64,000 bases of DNA from Thioclava sp. GXIMD2076 (GTDB taxonomy: Bacteria; Pseudomonadota; Alphaproteobacteria; Rhodobacterales; Rhodobacteraceae): NCBI RefSeq assembly GCF_037949795.1, contig NZ_CP149934.1:513501-577500 (forward strand), given 5' to 3'. Both the position numbers and the translations under genes were made by a program. Positions 1 to 8,931 of the stretch are shown here, piece after piece. Under the pieces are notes generated by a model that had not been told where the DNA came from, made no database searches, and worked only from the letters and a program-made list of their open reading frames with translations. Numbering within the stretch: position 1 is the stretch's first letter; every line of letters starts with the position of its first letter.

Positions 1-1
1 A

Positions 2-142
2 CTGGTGCAGCGCAGCGCCCAGCCTCTGGCCGAAATCGCCCAGATGACGGGGTTTTCCTCACAGGCGCATTTCACCACCCGCTATCACGCGCGGTTCGGC
101 ACGCCTCCGCAGGCCGACAGGGCCGGCACCCGCAAGGGCTGA
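2..142 (+). CDS. AraC-family transcriptional regulator, C-terminal fragment (partial)
   Basis: The reading frame enters from the left edge and ends at the TGA at 140-142, giving 46 residues. They read as the second helix-turn-helix of an AraC/XylS regulator: a PLAEIAQMTGF recognition-helix start followed by the family signature SSQAHFTTRYHARFG. The N-terminal effector domain lies outside the window, so ligand and target are unknown. The gene converges on the flavoprotein gene at 147-2186. A role in regulating demethylation genes is only a guess from proximity. Confidence 0.8.
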   Translation: MVQRSAQPLAEIAQMTGFSSQAHFTTRYHARFGTPPQADRAGTRKG

Positions 143-146
143 GCCC

Positions 147-2186
147 TTACATCGCCCGCATCAGGCGCATCCCGTCCAGCACCGCCGCATGGGTGTTGCG
201 CGCCGAGACCGCATCCCCGATGCGGAACAGCTTGAACCTTCCATCCGCATTGGGGGCAAGCGTCTGCGGGCGGCCCGCGATCAATGCCTCGTAATCGACC
301 TGCCCCAGATTGGAGGACTGCCCCTTGAGATCGAAATAGAGATCATCGAGCGGCAGCGTGCCGGAATTCACCACCAGCTGATCGACCAGACGTTCCTCCT
401 CCTCCGGCCCGTAATCCGAACCCAGCGTGACCTTGATCCGGTTGCCCTCGCGCGTGGCCGCCTTCAGCCGCCATGTCAGCGTGGTCCTGAAATCGCGCCC
501 CTGCAGCGCGCGGATATAGGGGGTGAGGTTCATCGCCATGACCTCGGGCGCCAAGGCCCGATCCGCCGAGACCAGTTCGACCTTGCCACCAGCCGCGGTA
601 ATCCTCTCGGCCGCCATCAGCCCTGCATGATCGCCCGCCTCATCGAAGATCAGCACCTCGGAGGCCGGCGTCACATCCCCCGAGAGGATATCCCATGCGC
701 TGATCGCCAGATCCGCGCCGGGCTGGCCCAGATCGGTGCGCGGCAGACCGCCTGTCGCCACAACGACCACCTGCGGCTCCTGCGCCAGCACATCCTCGCC
801 TTCGGCGAAACAGTTGAATTTGAAGCTGACCCCCAGCGTATCGCATTCGCTCATCCGCCATTCGGTGACCGCGAGCATCTCGCGGCGGCGTGGGTCCTGT
901 GCGGTCAGCCGGATCTGGCCGCCCGCCTCGTTGGCGGCTTCCAGAACGGTGACCTTATGGCCACGCAGCGCCGCGACCCGTGCGGCCTCAAGCCCCGCAG
1001 GCCCTGCCCCCACAACCGTCACCCGCAAGGGTGCCTCGGCAGGATCGATCCGGTGCGGCAGCTCGATCTCGCGGCCCGAGGAGGGATTGTGCATACATAG
1101 CGCCCCGCCCGCCTGATAGATGCGATCGATACAGAAATTCGCGCCGACACAGGGCCGGATACGCTCTTCCTGACCCGCCACCAACTTGGCCACCAGATGC
1201 GGATCGGCGATATGGGCGCGGGTCATGCCGACCATATCCAGCTTGCCCGAGGCAATGGCATGGCGCGCGGTCGACAGATCGGGGATGCGCGCGGCATGCA
1301 GCACCGGCAGCCGGACCTGCGCCTTCACCTCGCCCGCCACATCCAGATGCGGGGCCGAGCGCGACCCTTGGATCGGGATCACATCGGTGAGCCCCGCATC
1401 GGTGTCGATATGACCGCGGATGACGTTGAAGAAATCGATCAGCCCGCTTTCGGTCAGGCGCTTGGCAATCTCGCGGCCCTCGCCCGCATTGATCCCCTGC
1501 GGCAGGTCCTCATCGACCACACCGCGCACCCCCACGATGAATTCGGGCCCCACGCGGTCACGGATCGCCTGCAGCACCTCCATCGAGAATTTCATGCGGC
1601 TTTCAAGGCTCTGCGCGCCATAGGGGCCGTCCAGCTCGTTCCATTGCGGCGACCAGAACTGGTCCATCAGATGGCCGTAAGCCTCCAGCTCGATCCCGTC
1701 GAGCCCTGCGTGTTTCATCCGCTCGGCGGCATCCGCATAATCGGTGATGATGCGGGTGATGTCCCAGTCCTCGATCAGCTTGGGCATCGCGCGGTGGGCA
1801 GGCTCGCGGACGGTGCCGGGGGCGACGGTGGGCAGCCAGTCGCCACGGTCCCAGCGGGTGCGGCGGCCCAGATGGGTCAGCTGGATCATCACCGCGCAGC
1901 CCTCGTCATGACATTCCTGCGCAAGCTTGCCCATATGGCCCACGATCTCGTCCTTATAGGCGAGGATATTGTTGAAAGCGGGCGGGCTGTCGGCGGCGAC
2001 GCTGGCCGAACCCGCGGTCATGGTCATCGCGATCCCCGCGCGGGCGCGTTCGAGGTGATAGGCGCGGTAGCGCTCGGTCGGCATCCCGTTCTCGGCATAG
2101 GCAGGCTCGTGCGAACTGATGAAGATCCGGTTTTTCAGGGTCAGATGTTTGAGCGTGAAAGGCTGCAATAAAGGGTCGTCGCGCAT
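147..2186 (-). CDS. NADH:flavin oxidoreductase, TMADH/N-methylproline demethylase-like
   Basis: This is a 679-residue old-yellow-enzyme-type flavoprotein with the architecture of trimethylamine dehydrogenase and 2,4-dienoyl-CoA reductase. An FMN TIM barrel occupies about residues 5-340, a cysteine segment 346-364, and a Rossmann domain with VVGAGPAGLEAARVAAL begins near 390. The start is ATG 2186 with GGAGGA just upstream; the longer frame has no support. The cysteine segment has Cys346, Cys352 and Cys364, but Ala349 stands where a fourth 4Fe-4S ligand is expected. As I recall, this resembles the DgcA/StcD group that demethylates dimethylglycine or N-methylproline. The exact substrate cannot be read from sequence. 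Confidence 0.8.
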   Translation of the reverse strand: MRDDPLLQPFTLKHLTLKNRIFISSHEPAYAENGMPTERYRAYHLERARAGIAMTMTAGSASVAADSPPAFNNILAYKDEIVGHMGKLAQECHDEGCAVMIQLTHLGRRTRWDRGDWLPTVAPGTVREPAHRAMPKLIEDWDITRIITDYADAAERMKHAGLDGIELEAYGHLMDQFWSPQWNELDGPYGAQSLESRMKFSMEVLQAIRDRVGPEFIVGVRGVVDEDLPQGINAGEGREIAKRLTESGLIDFFNVIRGHIDTDAGLTDVIPIQGSRSAPHLDVAGEVKAQVRLPVLHAARIPDLSTARHAIASGKLDMVGMTRAHIADPHLVAKLVAGQEERIRPCVGANFCIDRIYQAGGALCMHNPSSGREIELPHRIDPAEAPLRVTVVGAGPAGLEAARVAALRGHKVTVLEAANEAGGQIRLTAQDPRRREMLAVTEWRMSECDTLGVSFKFNCFAEGEDVLAQEPQVVVVATGGLPRTDLGQPGADLAISAWDILSGDVTPASEVLIFDEAGDHAGLMAAERITAAGGKVELVSADRALAPEVMAMNLTPYIRALQGRDFRTTLTWRLKAATREGNRIKVTLGSDYGPEEEERLVDQLVVNSGTLPLDDLYFDLKGQSSNLGQVDYEALIAGRPQTLAPNADGRFKLFRIGDAVSARNTHAAVLDGMRLMRAM

Positions 2187-2425
2187 GGGAATCCTCCGGT
2201 GGCCGCAACCTATGCGGGCTATCCCAAGGCAAATCCGCCCCGCAGCCCCTGTCAAATCCCTGAGCGACCTGACTTGTTTATAAGCGACACCCATTTGCAA
2301 ACGGGAGCAAAGTCCATTTATCGCGCGCGCGAAGTGCCCGCCTTTCGGGCAAGTCGCGTAACAGATTGACTTTCCGCGAATCCGCGCCAACCTCTGGCGC
2401 ATCTGAAACGGCCTACGGAGCCAAC

Positions 2426-3085
2426 ATGCCCAAAGAAACCCGCACCTTCGCGATTATCGGCCTCGGAGCGTTCGGCTCTGCGGTAGCAAGCGAACTGGCG
2501 AGATTTGGCAACACCGTCATGGGCATCGATCAGGACGAGGCCCGCGTGGCCAAACTGGCCGATGCACTGACCTCTACCGTTATTCTGGACGCCACCGACG
2601 AGCAGGCCCTGCGCGAGGCGGGCGTCGACCGCTATGACGTGGCACTCGTGGCCATCGGCCATGATATCGAGTCGAGCATTCTGGCCACGATGAATGTGCG
2701 CGTGCTGGGCGTGGACCAGCTCTGGGTGAAGGCGATCAACAAGACCCATCACCGCATCCTGTCCAAGCTCGGCGCCGACCGGATCATCTTGCCCGAGCAG
2801 GAAATGGGCCGCCATGTGGCGCAGCGCCTGAACAATCCCGTGGTGCAGGATTACGTCAACCTCGGCAACGGGTTCAGCGTGGTGACCATGGCCGTGCCCG
2901 AGAGGCTGAAGGGGCGCCTGCTCTCCTCGCTGGATTTCGAACATTACGATCTGCGGCTTCTGGGCTTGATGCGGGGCACCGAGTTCCATCCCTGCGAGAC
3001 CGAGGGGCTGGAGCTTGCACCCCAGGACAAGCTTCTGGTGCTGGGCCGCAGGCCCGATCTGCGCAGCTTCGGGGATGCGTTGTGA
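2426..3085 (+). CDS. ktrA: Ktr/Trk potassium uptake regulatory subunit (RCK)
   Basis: A 219-residue cytoplasmic protein that forms the nucleotide-gated ring under a potassium translocator. The N-terminal half is an RCK_N Rossmann domain with the loop IIGLGAFGSAV (about residues 9-19) and an acidic residue ending strand 2 (GIDQDE). The C-terminal half fits an RCK_C ligand-binding domain. The length matches KtrA rather than the duplicated TrkA. ATG 2426 is the first start after a non-coding stretch. Its TGA overlaps the GTG of the next gene, so the pair is translationally coupled. Confidence 0.88.
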   Translation: MPKETRTFAIIGLGAFGSAVASELARFGNTVMGIDQDEARVAKLADALTSTVILDATDEQALREAGVDRYDVALVAIGHDIESSILATMNVRVLGVDQLWVKAINKTHHRILSKLGADRIILPEQEMGRHVAQRLNNPVVQDYVNLGNGFSVVTMAVPERLKGRLLSSLDFEHYDLRLLGLMRGTEFHPCETEGLELAPQDKLLVLGRRPDLRSFGDAL

Positions 3086-4434
3086 AACCCTCGACGCGTA
3101 TGCTCTGGCACAAATGCCAGCGTCGCCTGACCCATATGCCACCGCCGCTCCTGCTGGCCGTGCTCTATGCCTCGGCGATCCTCCTGGGCGCCTGCGCGCT
3201 GATGCTGCCCATCTCGCGCCATGCCCAGATCAGCTGGTCGGATGCGCTCTTCACCGCCACCTCGGCGGTGACAGTGACGGGGCTCGTGGTCTTCGATATC
3301 GGCACCAGCCTGAGCCTCTTCGGGCAGATGGTGCTGGCCTTCCTGATCCAGCTGGGCGGGCTCGGGCTGATGACCTTTGCCGTGCTGGTGCTGGGGGCCC
3401 TTGGCCTGCCGATCGGCCTGACCGGACAGATCTATCTGCGCGAGGACCTCAACCAGAACTCCATGCACCGCCTGATGCAGCTGGTGCGCGTGATCCTTAA
3501 GGCCGTGCTGATCTGCGAGGCGATCGGTGCCGTCGCCCTCTGCTTCAGCTTCGTGCCACGGCTCGGGCTGCGCGACGGGGTCTGGCAGGCGATCTTCCAT
3601 TCCGTCTCGGCCTTCAACAATGCGGGCTTCTCGACCTTTTCCAACGGGCTGATCGGCTATGCGACCGATCCGATCATCAATCTGGTGATCCCTGCCCTCT
3701 TCATCATCGGCGGGATCGGCTATACGGTGCTGCGCGAACTGGGCTCGGGCAAGGGCTGGAAACGCTTCAGCCTCTCGACCAAGATCGTGCTTCTGGGCAC
3801 GGCCATCCTGATCCCCTGGTCGGTGGTGATGTTTGCCGCGCTCGAATGGACCAATCCCGGCACGCTGGGCGGCCATACCGTCTGGGCCAAGCTGATGATC
3901 AGCTGGTTCCAGGGGGTAACGACCCGCACGGCGGGCTTCAACACCACCGATATCGCGGCCATGCATGACAGCACCTCGCTGATGTTCATCTCGCTCATGC
4001 TGATCGGCGGGGGGCCGGCCTCGACCGCTGGCGGCATCAAGGTGACGACCTTCGTGGTCATGCTGCTGGCCACGGTGGCCTTTTTCCGCCGCCAGACCCA
4101 GCTCAACGCCTTCGGCCGCTCGATCGGGTTCGAGGCCGTGCTGAAGGTGATGGCGCTGACCGCGATCAGCACCGTTCTGGTGTTCGTGGCCACCTTCCTG
4201 ATCCTGATCACCCATGACGGGAGGTTCCTCGATGTGGCCTTCGAGGTCTCGAGCGCCTTCGGCACCGTCGGGCTCTCGCGCGACTATACCAGCCATCTGA
4301 ACGAGTTCGGGCGCGCGGTGATCATTGCCGTGATGTTCCTCGGGCGCGTCGGGCCGCTGACACTGGGCTTCTTCCTTGCCACCCATTCGGTGCCACGGCT
4401 GCGCTATCCAAAGGGCGAGATCCATCTGGGCTGA
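3082..4434 (+). CDS. ktrB: Ktr/Trk-type potassium translocating subunit
   Basis: A 450-residue integral membrane protein of the SKT (KtrB/TrkH) family. Hydrophobic segments run through the whole chain, and the four pore-loop regions carry selectivity-filter-like glycines (TVTGL near 70, SAFNNAGFS near 180, TTRTAGFNT near 285, SSAFGTVGLS near 395). The start is GTG 3082, overlapping the stop of ktrA. With KtrA it makes a cation-gradient-coupled potassium uptake system used in osmoadaptation and pH control. No terminator is obvious after it. Confidence 0.88.
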   Translation: MKPSTRMLWHKCQRRLTHMPPPLLLAVLYASAILLGACALMLPISRHAQISWSDALFTATSAVTVTGLVVFDIGTSLSLFGQMVLAFLIQLGGLGLMTFAVLVLGALGLPIGLTGQIYLREDLNQNSMHRLMQLVRVILKAVLICEAIGAVALCFSFVPRLGLRDGVWQAIFHSVSAFNNAGFSTFSNGLIGYATDPIINLVIPALFIIGGIGYTVLRELGSGKGWKRFSLSTKIVLLGTAILIPWSVVMFAALEWTNPGTLGGHTVWAKLMISWFQGVTTRTAGFNTTDIAAMHDSTSLMFISLMLIGGGPASTAGGIKVTTFVVMLLATVAFFRRQTQLNAFGRSIGFEAVLKVMALTAISTVLVFVATFLILITHDGRFLDVAFEVSSAFGTVGLSRDYTSHLNEFGRAVIIAVMFLGRVGPLTLGFFLATHSVPRLRYPKGEIHLG

Positions 4435-4506
4435 GGATACGGCTTTGTGTTCGCCCGCAAGCGGGCGGGCATTGCCAAAACCCCATCCACGCGGCTAGGT
4501 GGGATC

Positions 4507-5157
4507 ATGCGCAAGATCCTTCTCACATTGGGCCTTCTGATGGCCCTGCCGCAATGGGCCGAGGCCCATCCGCATATCTTTGTCGATGCCTCGCACAAGC
4601 TGATCTTCGATGATCAGGGCCGCCTGACGGCTGTGCGGGTGACATGGGATTATGACGAGATGTTCACCATGCTGATGGTGGAGGACGGCAAATACGACAC
4701 CAATGGCGATGGTGATGTCACCGGCGACGAGCTGGAGGCCTTCCGGCTCTGGGATGCCAATTGGCCACCGGATTTCGGCGGTGATCTGGTCATCCATGCC
4801 GATGGCAAGGATCAGGCGCTGGAAGACCCCACCGATTGGGCCGCCGAATGGCATGACGGGCGCGCGGTCTCCATCCATACGGTCAAGCTAAAGACCCCGC
4901 TCGATGCGTCCAAAGGGATCGTCCTGCAGAATTACGACCCCTATTTCTACGTCGATTACGAGGTAACGAAGACCCCCACCTTCGAGGGCCGCAGCGACTG
5001 CAAGGCCAAGATCGTGCAGCCCAAGCCGCACCAGATCTCGGCCAAGACCGCCGCGGCCATCGCCAATCTGCCCGCCGACCAGACGCCCGAGCAGGCGGGG
5101 CTCCCCAATGTCGGCCAGTATTTCGCCCAGACCGTGGAGATTACATGCGGTGGGTAA
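4507..5157 (+). CDS. DUF1007 family periplasmic protein, partner of NicO transporter
   Basis: A 216-residue exported protein of the DUF1007 (COG3683) family. ATG 4507 is chosen because it starts a clean signal peptide (MRKILLTLGLLMALPQWAEA) with cleavage before HPHIF. The mature N terminus begins with closely spaced histidines, and a calcium-like DTNGDGDVTGDE segment lies near residue 70. It overlaps the next gene, a NicO-family transporter, by 13 nt. This pairing is common in alphaproteobacteria. The molecular role is unproven; a metal-delivery or accessory role is inferred from the partner. Confidence 0.75.
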   Translation: MRKILLTLGLLMALPQWAEAHPHIFVDASHKLIFDDQGRLTAVRVTWDYDEMFTMLMVEDGKYDTNGDGDVTGDELEAFRLWDANWPPDFGGDLVIHADGKDQALEDPTDWAAEWHDGRAVSIHTVKLKTPLDASKGIVLQNYDPYFYVDYEVTKTPTFEGRSDCKAKIVQPKPHQISAKTAAAIANLPADQTPEQAGLPNVGQYFAQTVEITCGG

Positions 5158-6011
5158 TGCTGGCCGCCTGTGCGGTGATCCTCGGGTTTGCGGCGCTTTG
5201 GGGGTTGGGCGTATTCCAGGGGCTGCACTTCGCGCTTCTGGACATACAGCGTAGTTTCCAGAGCGTATTGGCGCGGGCGATGCGCGCGCTCAAGGCCGAT
5301 CATCCGGGGGCGCGCGCGAGCCTGATCTGGCTGAGTTTCCTCTACGGTGTGGTCCATGCCGCAGGGCCCGGCCATGGCAAGATGGTGCTGGGCAGCTGGG
5401 CCTTTGCCTCCAAGGCGCGGCTTGCGCGGGTGGCGGGGCTCACGCTGACCGCAAGCCTTGCGCAATCGCTCTGCGCCATCGGGATCGTGGTGATCGGCGC
5501 CTCGGTTCTGGGGCTCGGGCGACAGGCACTGACCGAACTCGCCGAAGGGCCGGTGACGCAGCTCGGCAATATCCTGATCGGGGCGCTCGGGGCCTATCTG
5601 ATGGCGCGCGCTCTTCTGGGGCTCTGGCGGAGCCTGCGCAAACCCCGCACCCAACACCACCATCATCACGAAGGCTGCGGTTGCAGCCATGCCCATGCAC
5701 CCGATCCCGAAAAATCGGCCCGCGCAAGCCTGCCCCAGGCCCTTCTGCTGATCGGGTCGGTCGCGTTCCGGCCCTGCACGGGCGGGCTGTTCGTCATGCT
5801 GCTGGCATGGCTGATTGGTGCCCCATGGACGGGCGCCTGGGCGGTTCTGGCGATGGGGGTGGGCACAGCCGTCGTGACACTGGCCATCGCGCTGGCGGCA
5901 GGCCATATGGGCAACCGATTTGCCCGCAGGCCCGACCGACCGTGGCTCGGCATCGCGGGGCGGTTCTTCGAGATGGCGCTCGGCGCGATCATTCTGGCCA
6001 TCGCGATCTGA
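5145..6011 (+). CDS. NicO-family nickel/cobalt transporter
   Basis: A 288-residue membrane protein of the NicO/RcnA-like (COG2215) family. About six hydrophobic segments are visible. The conserved GVVHAAGPGHGKMVLGSW motif lies near residues 67-84, and a histidine-rich cytosolic loop with a run of five His followed by EGCGC and HAHAP lies near 170-185. Such loops bind transition metals. The gene overlaps the DUF1007 gene and is probably co-translated. Nickel or cobalt movement is the family role; substrate and direction are not certain. The neighbouring Zur-controlled GTPase leaves zinc possible. Confidence 0.75.
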   Translation: MRWVMLAACAVILGFAALWGLGVFQGLHFALLDIQRSFQSVLARAMRALKADHPGARASLIWLSFLYGVVHAAGPGHGKMVLGSWAFASKARLARVAGLTLTASLAQSLCAIGIVVIGASVLGLGRQALTELAEGPVTQLGNILIGALGAYLMARALLGLWRSLRKPRTQHHHHHEGCGCSHAHAPDPEKSARASLPQALLLIGSVAFRPCTGGLFVMLLAWLIGAPWTGAWAVLAMGVGTAVVTLAIALAAGHMGNRFARRPDRPWLGIAGRFFEMALGAIILAIAI

Positions 6012-6115
6012 CCCCTGACACCAGCAGAACGCCCCCGCCTCGGGAAGGGACGGAGGCGTTCCAGATCCGCACCGCCCGTCGTCACGGGCAGGGGCGGCGC
6101 GGAAATCCGGGGGGC

Positions 6116-7330
6116 TCAGGCCGCTTCAGGCTGACGCCAGCGCGGGAAGGGATCGGGCAGATCCGCCCAGCTGTGCGGCGGGATCTCTTCGGGATCGATC
6201 AGGGCGCTATCGAGTGCGCGGGTGATCCCCTCCTCGTCCAGCCCCGCCCCGATAAACACCAGCTCCTGACGCCGGTCGCCATAGGGTTCCTGCCAGTGCT
6301 GCTCCAGATAGCTGCGTGCCGACGGATGGTCCGGCCAGCGCGCCTGCGGCACCGAGGCCCACCAGATCCCCATCGGCTTCACCGCCGACAGCGCCCCTGC
6401 CAGCGAGAACTCCGCCAGCCAGTCGGGACGGGTCGCCAGCCAGAAATGGCCCTTGGCGCGGATCACCCCGCGCAGCGGCCCGTTCAGCACATCGTGAATA
6501 CGCTGCGGATGGAAAGGCAGGCGCGCGCGATAGACGAAGGACGACACGCCATATTCCTCGGTTTCCGGCACATGATCGGCAAAACCATAAAGCTCCTTGG
6601 CCCAGAGCGGATGCTCATGCGCGGTGTCGAAATCGAAAAGGCCGGTATCGAGAATCCGCCCGGGCGCGACCTTGGAATGGTCGGTCTCGATGATCTGTGC
6701 ATCGGGATTGAGCGATGTGACGATCTTGCGGGCCGCATCGACCTTGGAAGGCCCTGCATCGCTGACCTTGTTGAGCACCACGACATCGGCAAATTCGATC
6801 TGGTCAACAAGCAGATCGACGATCCGGCGCTCATCGCCCTCCCCCATGCTCTCGCCGCGATCGGCAATGAAATCATGGCTCGAATAATCATTGAGCAGGT
6901 TTGCGGTATCGACCACCGTCACCATCGTATCGAGTCGCGCGACATCCGAGAGGCTCTGCCCGTCCTCGTCGCGGAACTCGAAGGTCGCGGCCACCGGAAG
7001 CGGCTCGGCAATGCCCGTGCCCTCGATGAGCAGATAATCGAAGCGCTTCTCGGCCGCCAGACGGCGCACCTCGGCCAGAAGATCGTCGCGCAGGGTGCAG
7101 CAGATGCAGCCATTGGTCATCTCGACCAGTTTTTCCTCGGCATGGCTCAGCTCGGCCCCGCCCGAACGGACGAGATCGGCATCGATATTCACCTCGGACA
7201 TATCATTGACGATCACCGCAACGCGGCGGCCCTCGCGATTATTGAGGATGGAATTCAGCAAGGTGGTTTTTCCGGCCCCCAGAAATCCCGAGAGCACGGT
7301 GACCGGCAAACGGCTGTCTTCGACTGACAT
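6116..7330 (-). CDS. CobW/COG0523 GTPase, likely zinc metallochaperone (ZigA/ZagA-like)
   Basis: A 404-residue G3E GTPase. The Walker A motif [11 protein letters not shown] lies near residues 15-25, the metal-binding GCICC motif near 74-78, the switch IEGTGIAEP near 101-109 and the guanine motif NKVSD near 190. A CobW C-terminal domain follows. A 15-bp palindrome resembling a Zur operator lies 34-48 bp upstream of the ATG, and a close relative of that site precedes the zinc transporter operon at 61.4 kb. Members under Zur are thought to hand zinc to client enzymes when zinc is scarce. That role is inferred from the motif plus the operator. Confidence 0.82.
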   Translation of the reverse strand: MSVEDSRLPVTVLSGFLGAGKTTLLNSILNNREGRRVAVIVNDMSEVNIDADLVRSGGAELSHAEEKLVEMTNGCICCTLRDDLLAEVRRLAAEKRFDYLLIEGTGIAEPLPVAATFEFRDEDGQSLSDVARLDTMVTVVDTANLLNDYSSHDFIADRGESMGEGDERRIVDLLVDQIEFADVVVLNKVSDAGPSKVDAARKIVTSLNPDAQIIETDHSKVAPGRILDTGLFDFDTAHEHPLWAKELYGFADHVPETEEYGVSSFVYRARLPFHPQRIHDVLNGPLRGVIRAKGHFWLATRPDWLAEFSLAGALSAVKPMGIWWASVPQARWPDHPSARSYLEQHWQEPYGDRRQELVFIGAGLDEEGITRALDSALIDPEEIPPHSWADLPDPFPRWRQPEAA

Positions 7331-7363
7331 GATGGGTCATTCCTTTTATGCCATATCCAGTTA

Positions 7364-7378
7364 TGTTATGCTATAACA
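7364..7378. promoter_or_regulatory. Zur-like operator upstream of the CobW GTPase
   Basis: TGTTATGCTATAACA is a perfect inverted repeat (TGTTAT, 3-nt spacer, ATAACA). It matches the general GTTAT-N3-ATAAC pattern of alphaproteobacterial Zur sites. The similar site at 61409-61423 precedes the zinc ABC transporter operon, which strengthens the reading. Confidence 0.7.
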
Positions 7379-7444
7379 ATCACACTCCAACCAAGGACGC
7401 AAGCCCCCTCTTGTCACCCAAATGTAACCGCGATAGCCTCGGCG

Positions 7445-7580
7445 CGATCGACAGAGTGGCAACTAGGGTTCCGGGCGTATCGCGCTGCCAGCGACCGAGC
7501 GTTGCAGAGACCACGGGCTTCCTTCCGTGGCTGCACCCGAGGGGGAAAATCCCAGAGGAGGAGACGTCGAGATCAACCAA
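7445..7580 (+). promoter_or_regulatory. ykkC-class riboswitch (guanidine-I-like) upstream of EamA transporter
   Basis: The 237-nt leader of the EamA gene carries blocks typical of ykkC RNAs, in order: CTAGGGTTCCG (7463-7473), GACCGAGCG, a hairpin with paired CCACGG and CCGTGG arms, then ACCCGAGGGGGAAAATCCC and AGAGGAGG. GATCGAC at the 5' end can pair with GTCG..ATC at the 3' end to close P1. Guanidine-I members commonly precede small exporters, which fits the gene. A ppGpp or PRPP subtype is possible but suits this gene less well. The assignment is by eye, without a covariance search. Confidence 0.62.
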
Positions 7581-7613
7581 CGTCCCGTTCCGGGGCGCTC
7601 AAAGGGGGTCTCT

Positions 7614-8486
7614 ATGACTGTATCTTCCGTCCTGATGGTGCTTTGCGCCGCCATCCTCCATGCCAGCTGGAACCTGATTGCCAAACGAAGCGCCAAAGTC
7701 GGGCCGGTTTTCGTGTTTGTCTACTCGGGCTTTGCCTGCCTTTTCTATGCGCCATGGGTGTTCTGGGTCATGGCCGATGGCACCTTCACATGGAGCGCCT
7801 TGGGGCTTGCAGTGATGGTCGCAAGCGGCGTTATCCATCTGGGCTATAATCTCTGCCTGCAACAGGGCTATGCGAAGGCCGATCTCTCGGTCGTCTATCC
7901 GGTGGCGCGCGGCACAGGCCCGCTCCTGTCGGTGCTCGGGGCGTTCTTGCTGCTAGGGGAGCAACCTACGGCAGGAGGGGTCGCGGGAATGCTCTGTGTG
8001 GTCGCGGGGATCTTCCTGATCGCCACCCAAGGCCGTCTCGCGGTCTTCACGAGACCCGGCGGCAAGACCGGTCTCCTCTGGGGGCTGGCGACCGGAAGTC
8101 TGATCGCCTGTTATACCGTGACCGATGCCTCTGCCGTGAAGCTATTGGGCATTGCGCCCGTGATGCTCGACTGGGTGTGTAACCTGATGCGGGTGGGGCT
8201 TCTGGCACCGGCCGTGCTGCGCCACCCAGACCATATGCGGGCGAGGATGCAGGGGCATTGGGGGCGCGCCGCCCTGATCGGGCTATTTTCTCCGCTGGCC
8301 TATATTCTGGTGCTGACCGCCATCTCGCAGGGCGCGCCGCTCAGCCATGTGGCGCCGTTGCGCGAAAGCTCGATGATGGTGGGCGCACTTCTGGGCATGG
8401 TGCTCCTGAAGGAGCCGGTGGGCGCGGGGCGGCTTGCGGGCTGCGCTATTCTGGTGGCGGGTGTGATCTTGCTTTCGGGTCTCTAG
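7614..8486 (+). CDS. EamA/DMT-family transporter
   Basis: A 290-residue membrane protein with two EamA repeats, about ten hydrophobic helices, and the characteristic ASWNLIAKR start of the first repeat near residue 16. ATG 7614 is preceded by AAAGGGGG; the longer frame would run into the riboswitch. DMT-family proteins export small metabolites or drugs. The upstream ykkC-like riboswitch suggests the cargo is guanidine or a related compound, which is inference from regulation only. A GC-rich spacer and a small DUF2322 gene follow. Confidence 0.75.
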   Translation: MTVSSVLMVLCAAILHASWNLIAKRSAKVGPVFVFVYSGFACLFYAPWVFWVMADGTFTWSALGLAVMVASGVIHLGYNLCLQQGYAKADLSVVYPVARGTGPLLSVLGAFLLLGEQPTAGGVAGMLCVVAGIFLIATQGRLAVFTRPGGKTGLLWGLATGSLIACYTVTDASAVKLLGIAPVMLDWVCNLMRVGLLAPAVLRHPDHMRARMQGHWGRAALIGLFSPLAYILVLTAISQGAPLSHVAPLRESSMMVGALLGMVLLKEPVGAGRLAGCAILVAGVILLSGL

Positions 8487-8541
8487 GCGCGCGCGCGCCA
8501 ACCTGCTAAGCCCGCGCAAACCAACCCGAAAGGATGACCCC

Positions 8542-8874
8542 ATGATCCAGCCAAGCGCCTCCTTCAAAGACAATCTGCAACAGCTGCCGCCGATCGACGC
8601 ACTCGCACGGATCGAGCTGCTCGATGCTACCGGCACGGTGGTGGACACGATCGAGAACGAAGCGGGCCGGAAAGGCTCTCTGGCCGTCTACAACTATATC
8701 GCAGGCACCTTCGAGGCGCTGGATGCCAAGGCGGCGGCACATGCGGTGGCTGTGTTTGCCGAACATGGCGAGGAGGCGAAATCCCATCGCGGCTCGCACC
8801 CCAATATCGACCGCCTGCTCGATATCATTGGCGGTGCCCCCGCACTTGCGCTGCGCCCCGTTCTGGCGGCCTGA
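8542..8874 (+). CDS. DUF2322-like conserved small protein
   Basis: A 110-residue soluble protein with a clear ribosome site (AAAGGATG) before ATG 8542. It reads like the uncharacterised DUF2322 family, with an IDALARIELLDATG start, a central GSLAVYNY segment and a C-terminal HPNIDRLLDII motif. No catalytic signature is visible and the function is unknown. A strong hairpin follows the stop, so it is the last gene of its transcript. It may be co-transcribed with the EamA gene 55 nt upstream. Confidence 0.65.
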   Translation: MIQPSASFKDNLQQLPPIDALARIELLDATGTVVDTIENEAGRKGSLAVYNYIAGTFEALDAKAAAHAVAVFAEHGEEAKSHRGSHPNIDRLLDIIGGAPALALRPVLAA

Positions 8875-8887
8875 TCGGCCATGGAAA

Positions 8888-8913
8888 AACCCTCCGGCGC
8901 AGGCCGGAGGGTT
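8888..8913. terminator. Bidirectional terminator between DUF2322 and phoX
   Basis: An 11-bp perfect stem (AACCCTCCGGC with its complement) encloses a GCAG loop. On the minus strand it is followed by a run of five U residues, fitting the end of phoX. On the plus strand it follows the DUF2322 gene. Confidence 0.75.
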
Positions 8914-8931
8914 CGGTATTGAGCGGGTGGC

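Noticed and set aside
189..2171. Long plus-strand open frames opposite the flavoprotein gene
   Set aside because: GC-rich antisense frames without ribosome sites or family similarity; the minus-strand frame has clear domains throughout.
2944..4425. A 493-codon minus-strand frame opposite ktrB
   Set aside because: His- and Gln-rich low-complexity translation typical of an antisense shadow; ktrB on the plus strand has the channel motifs.
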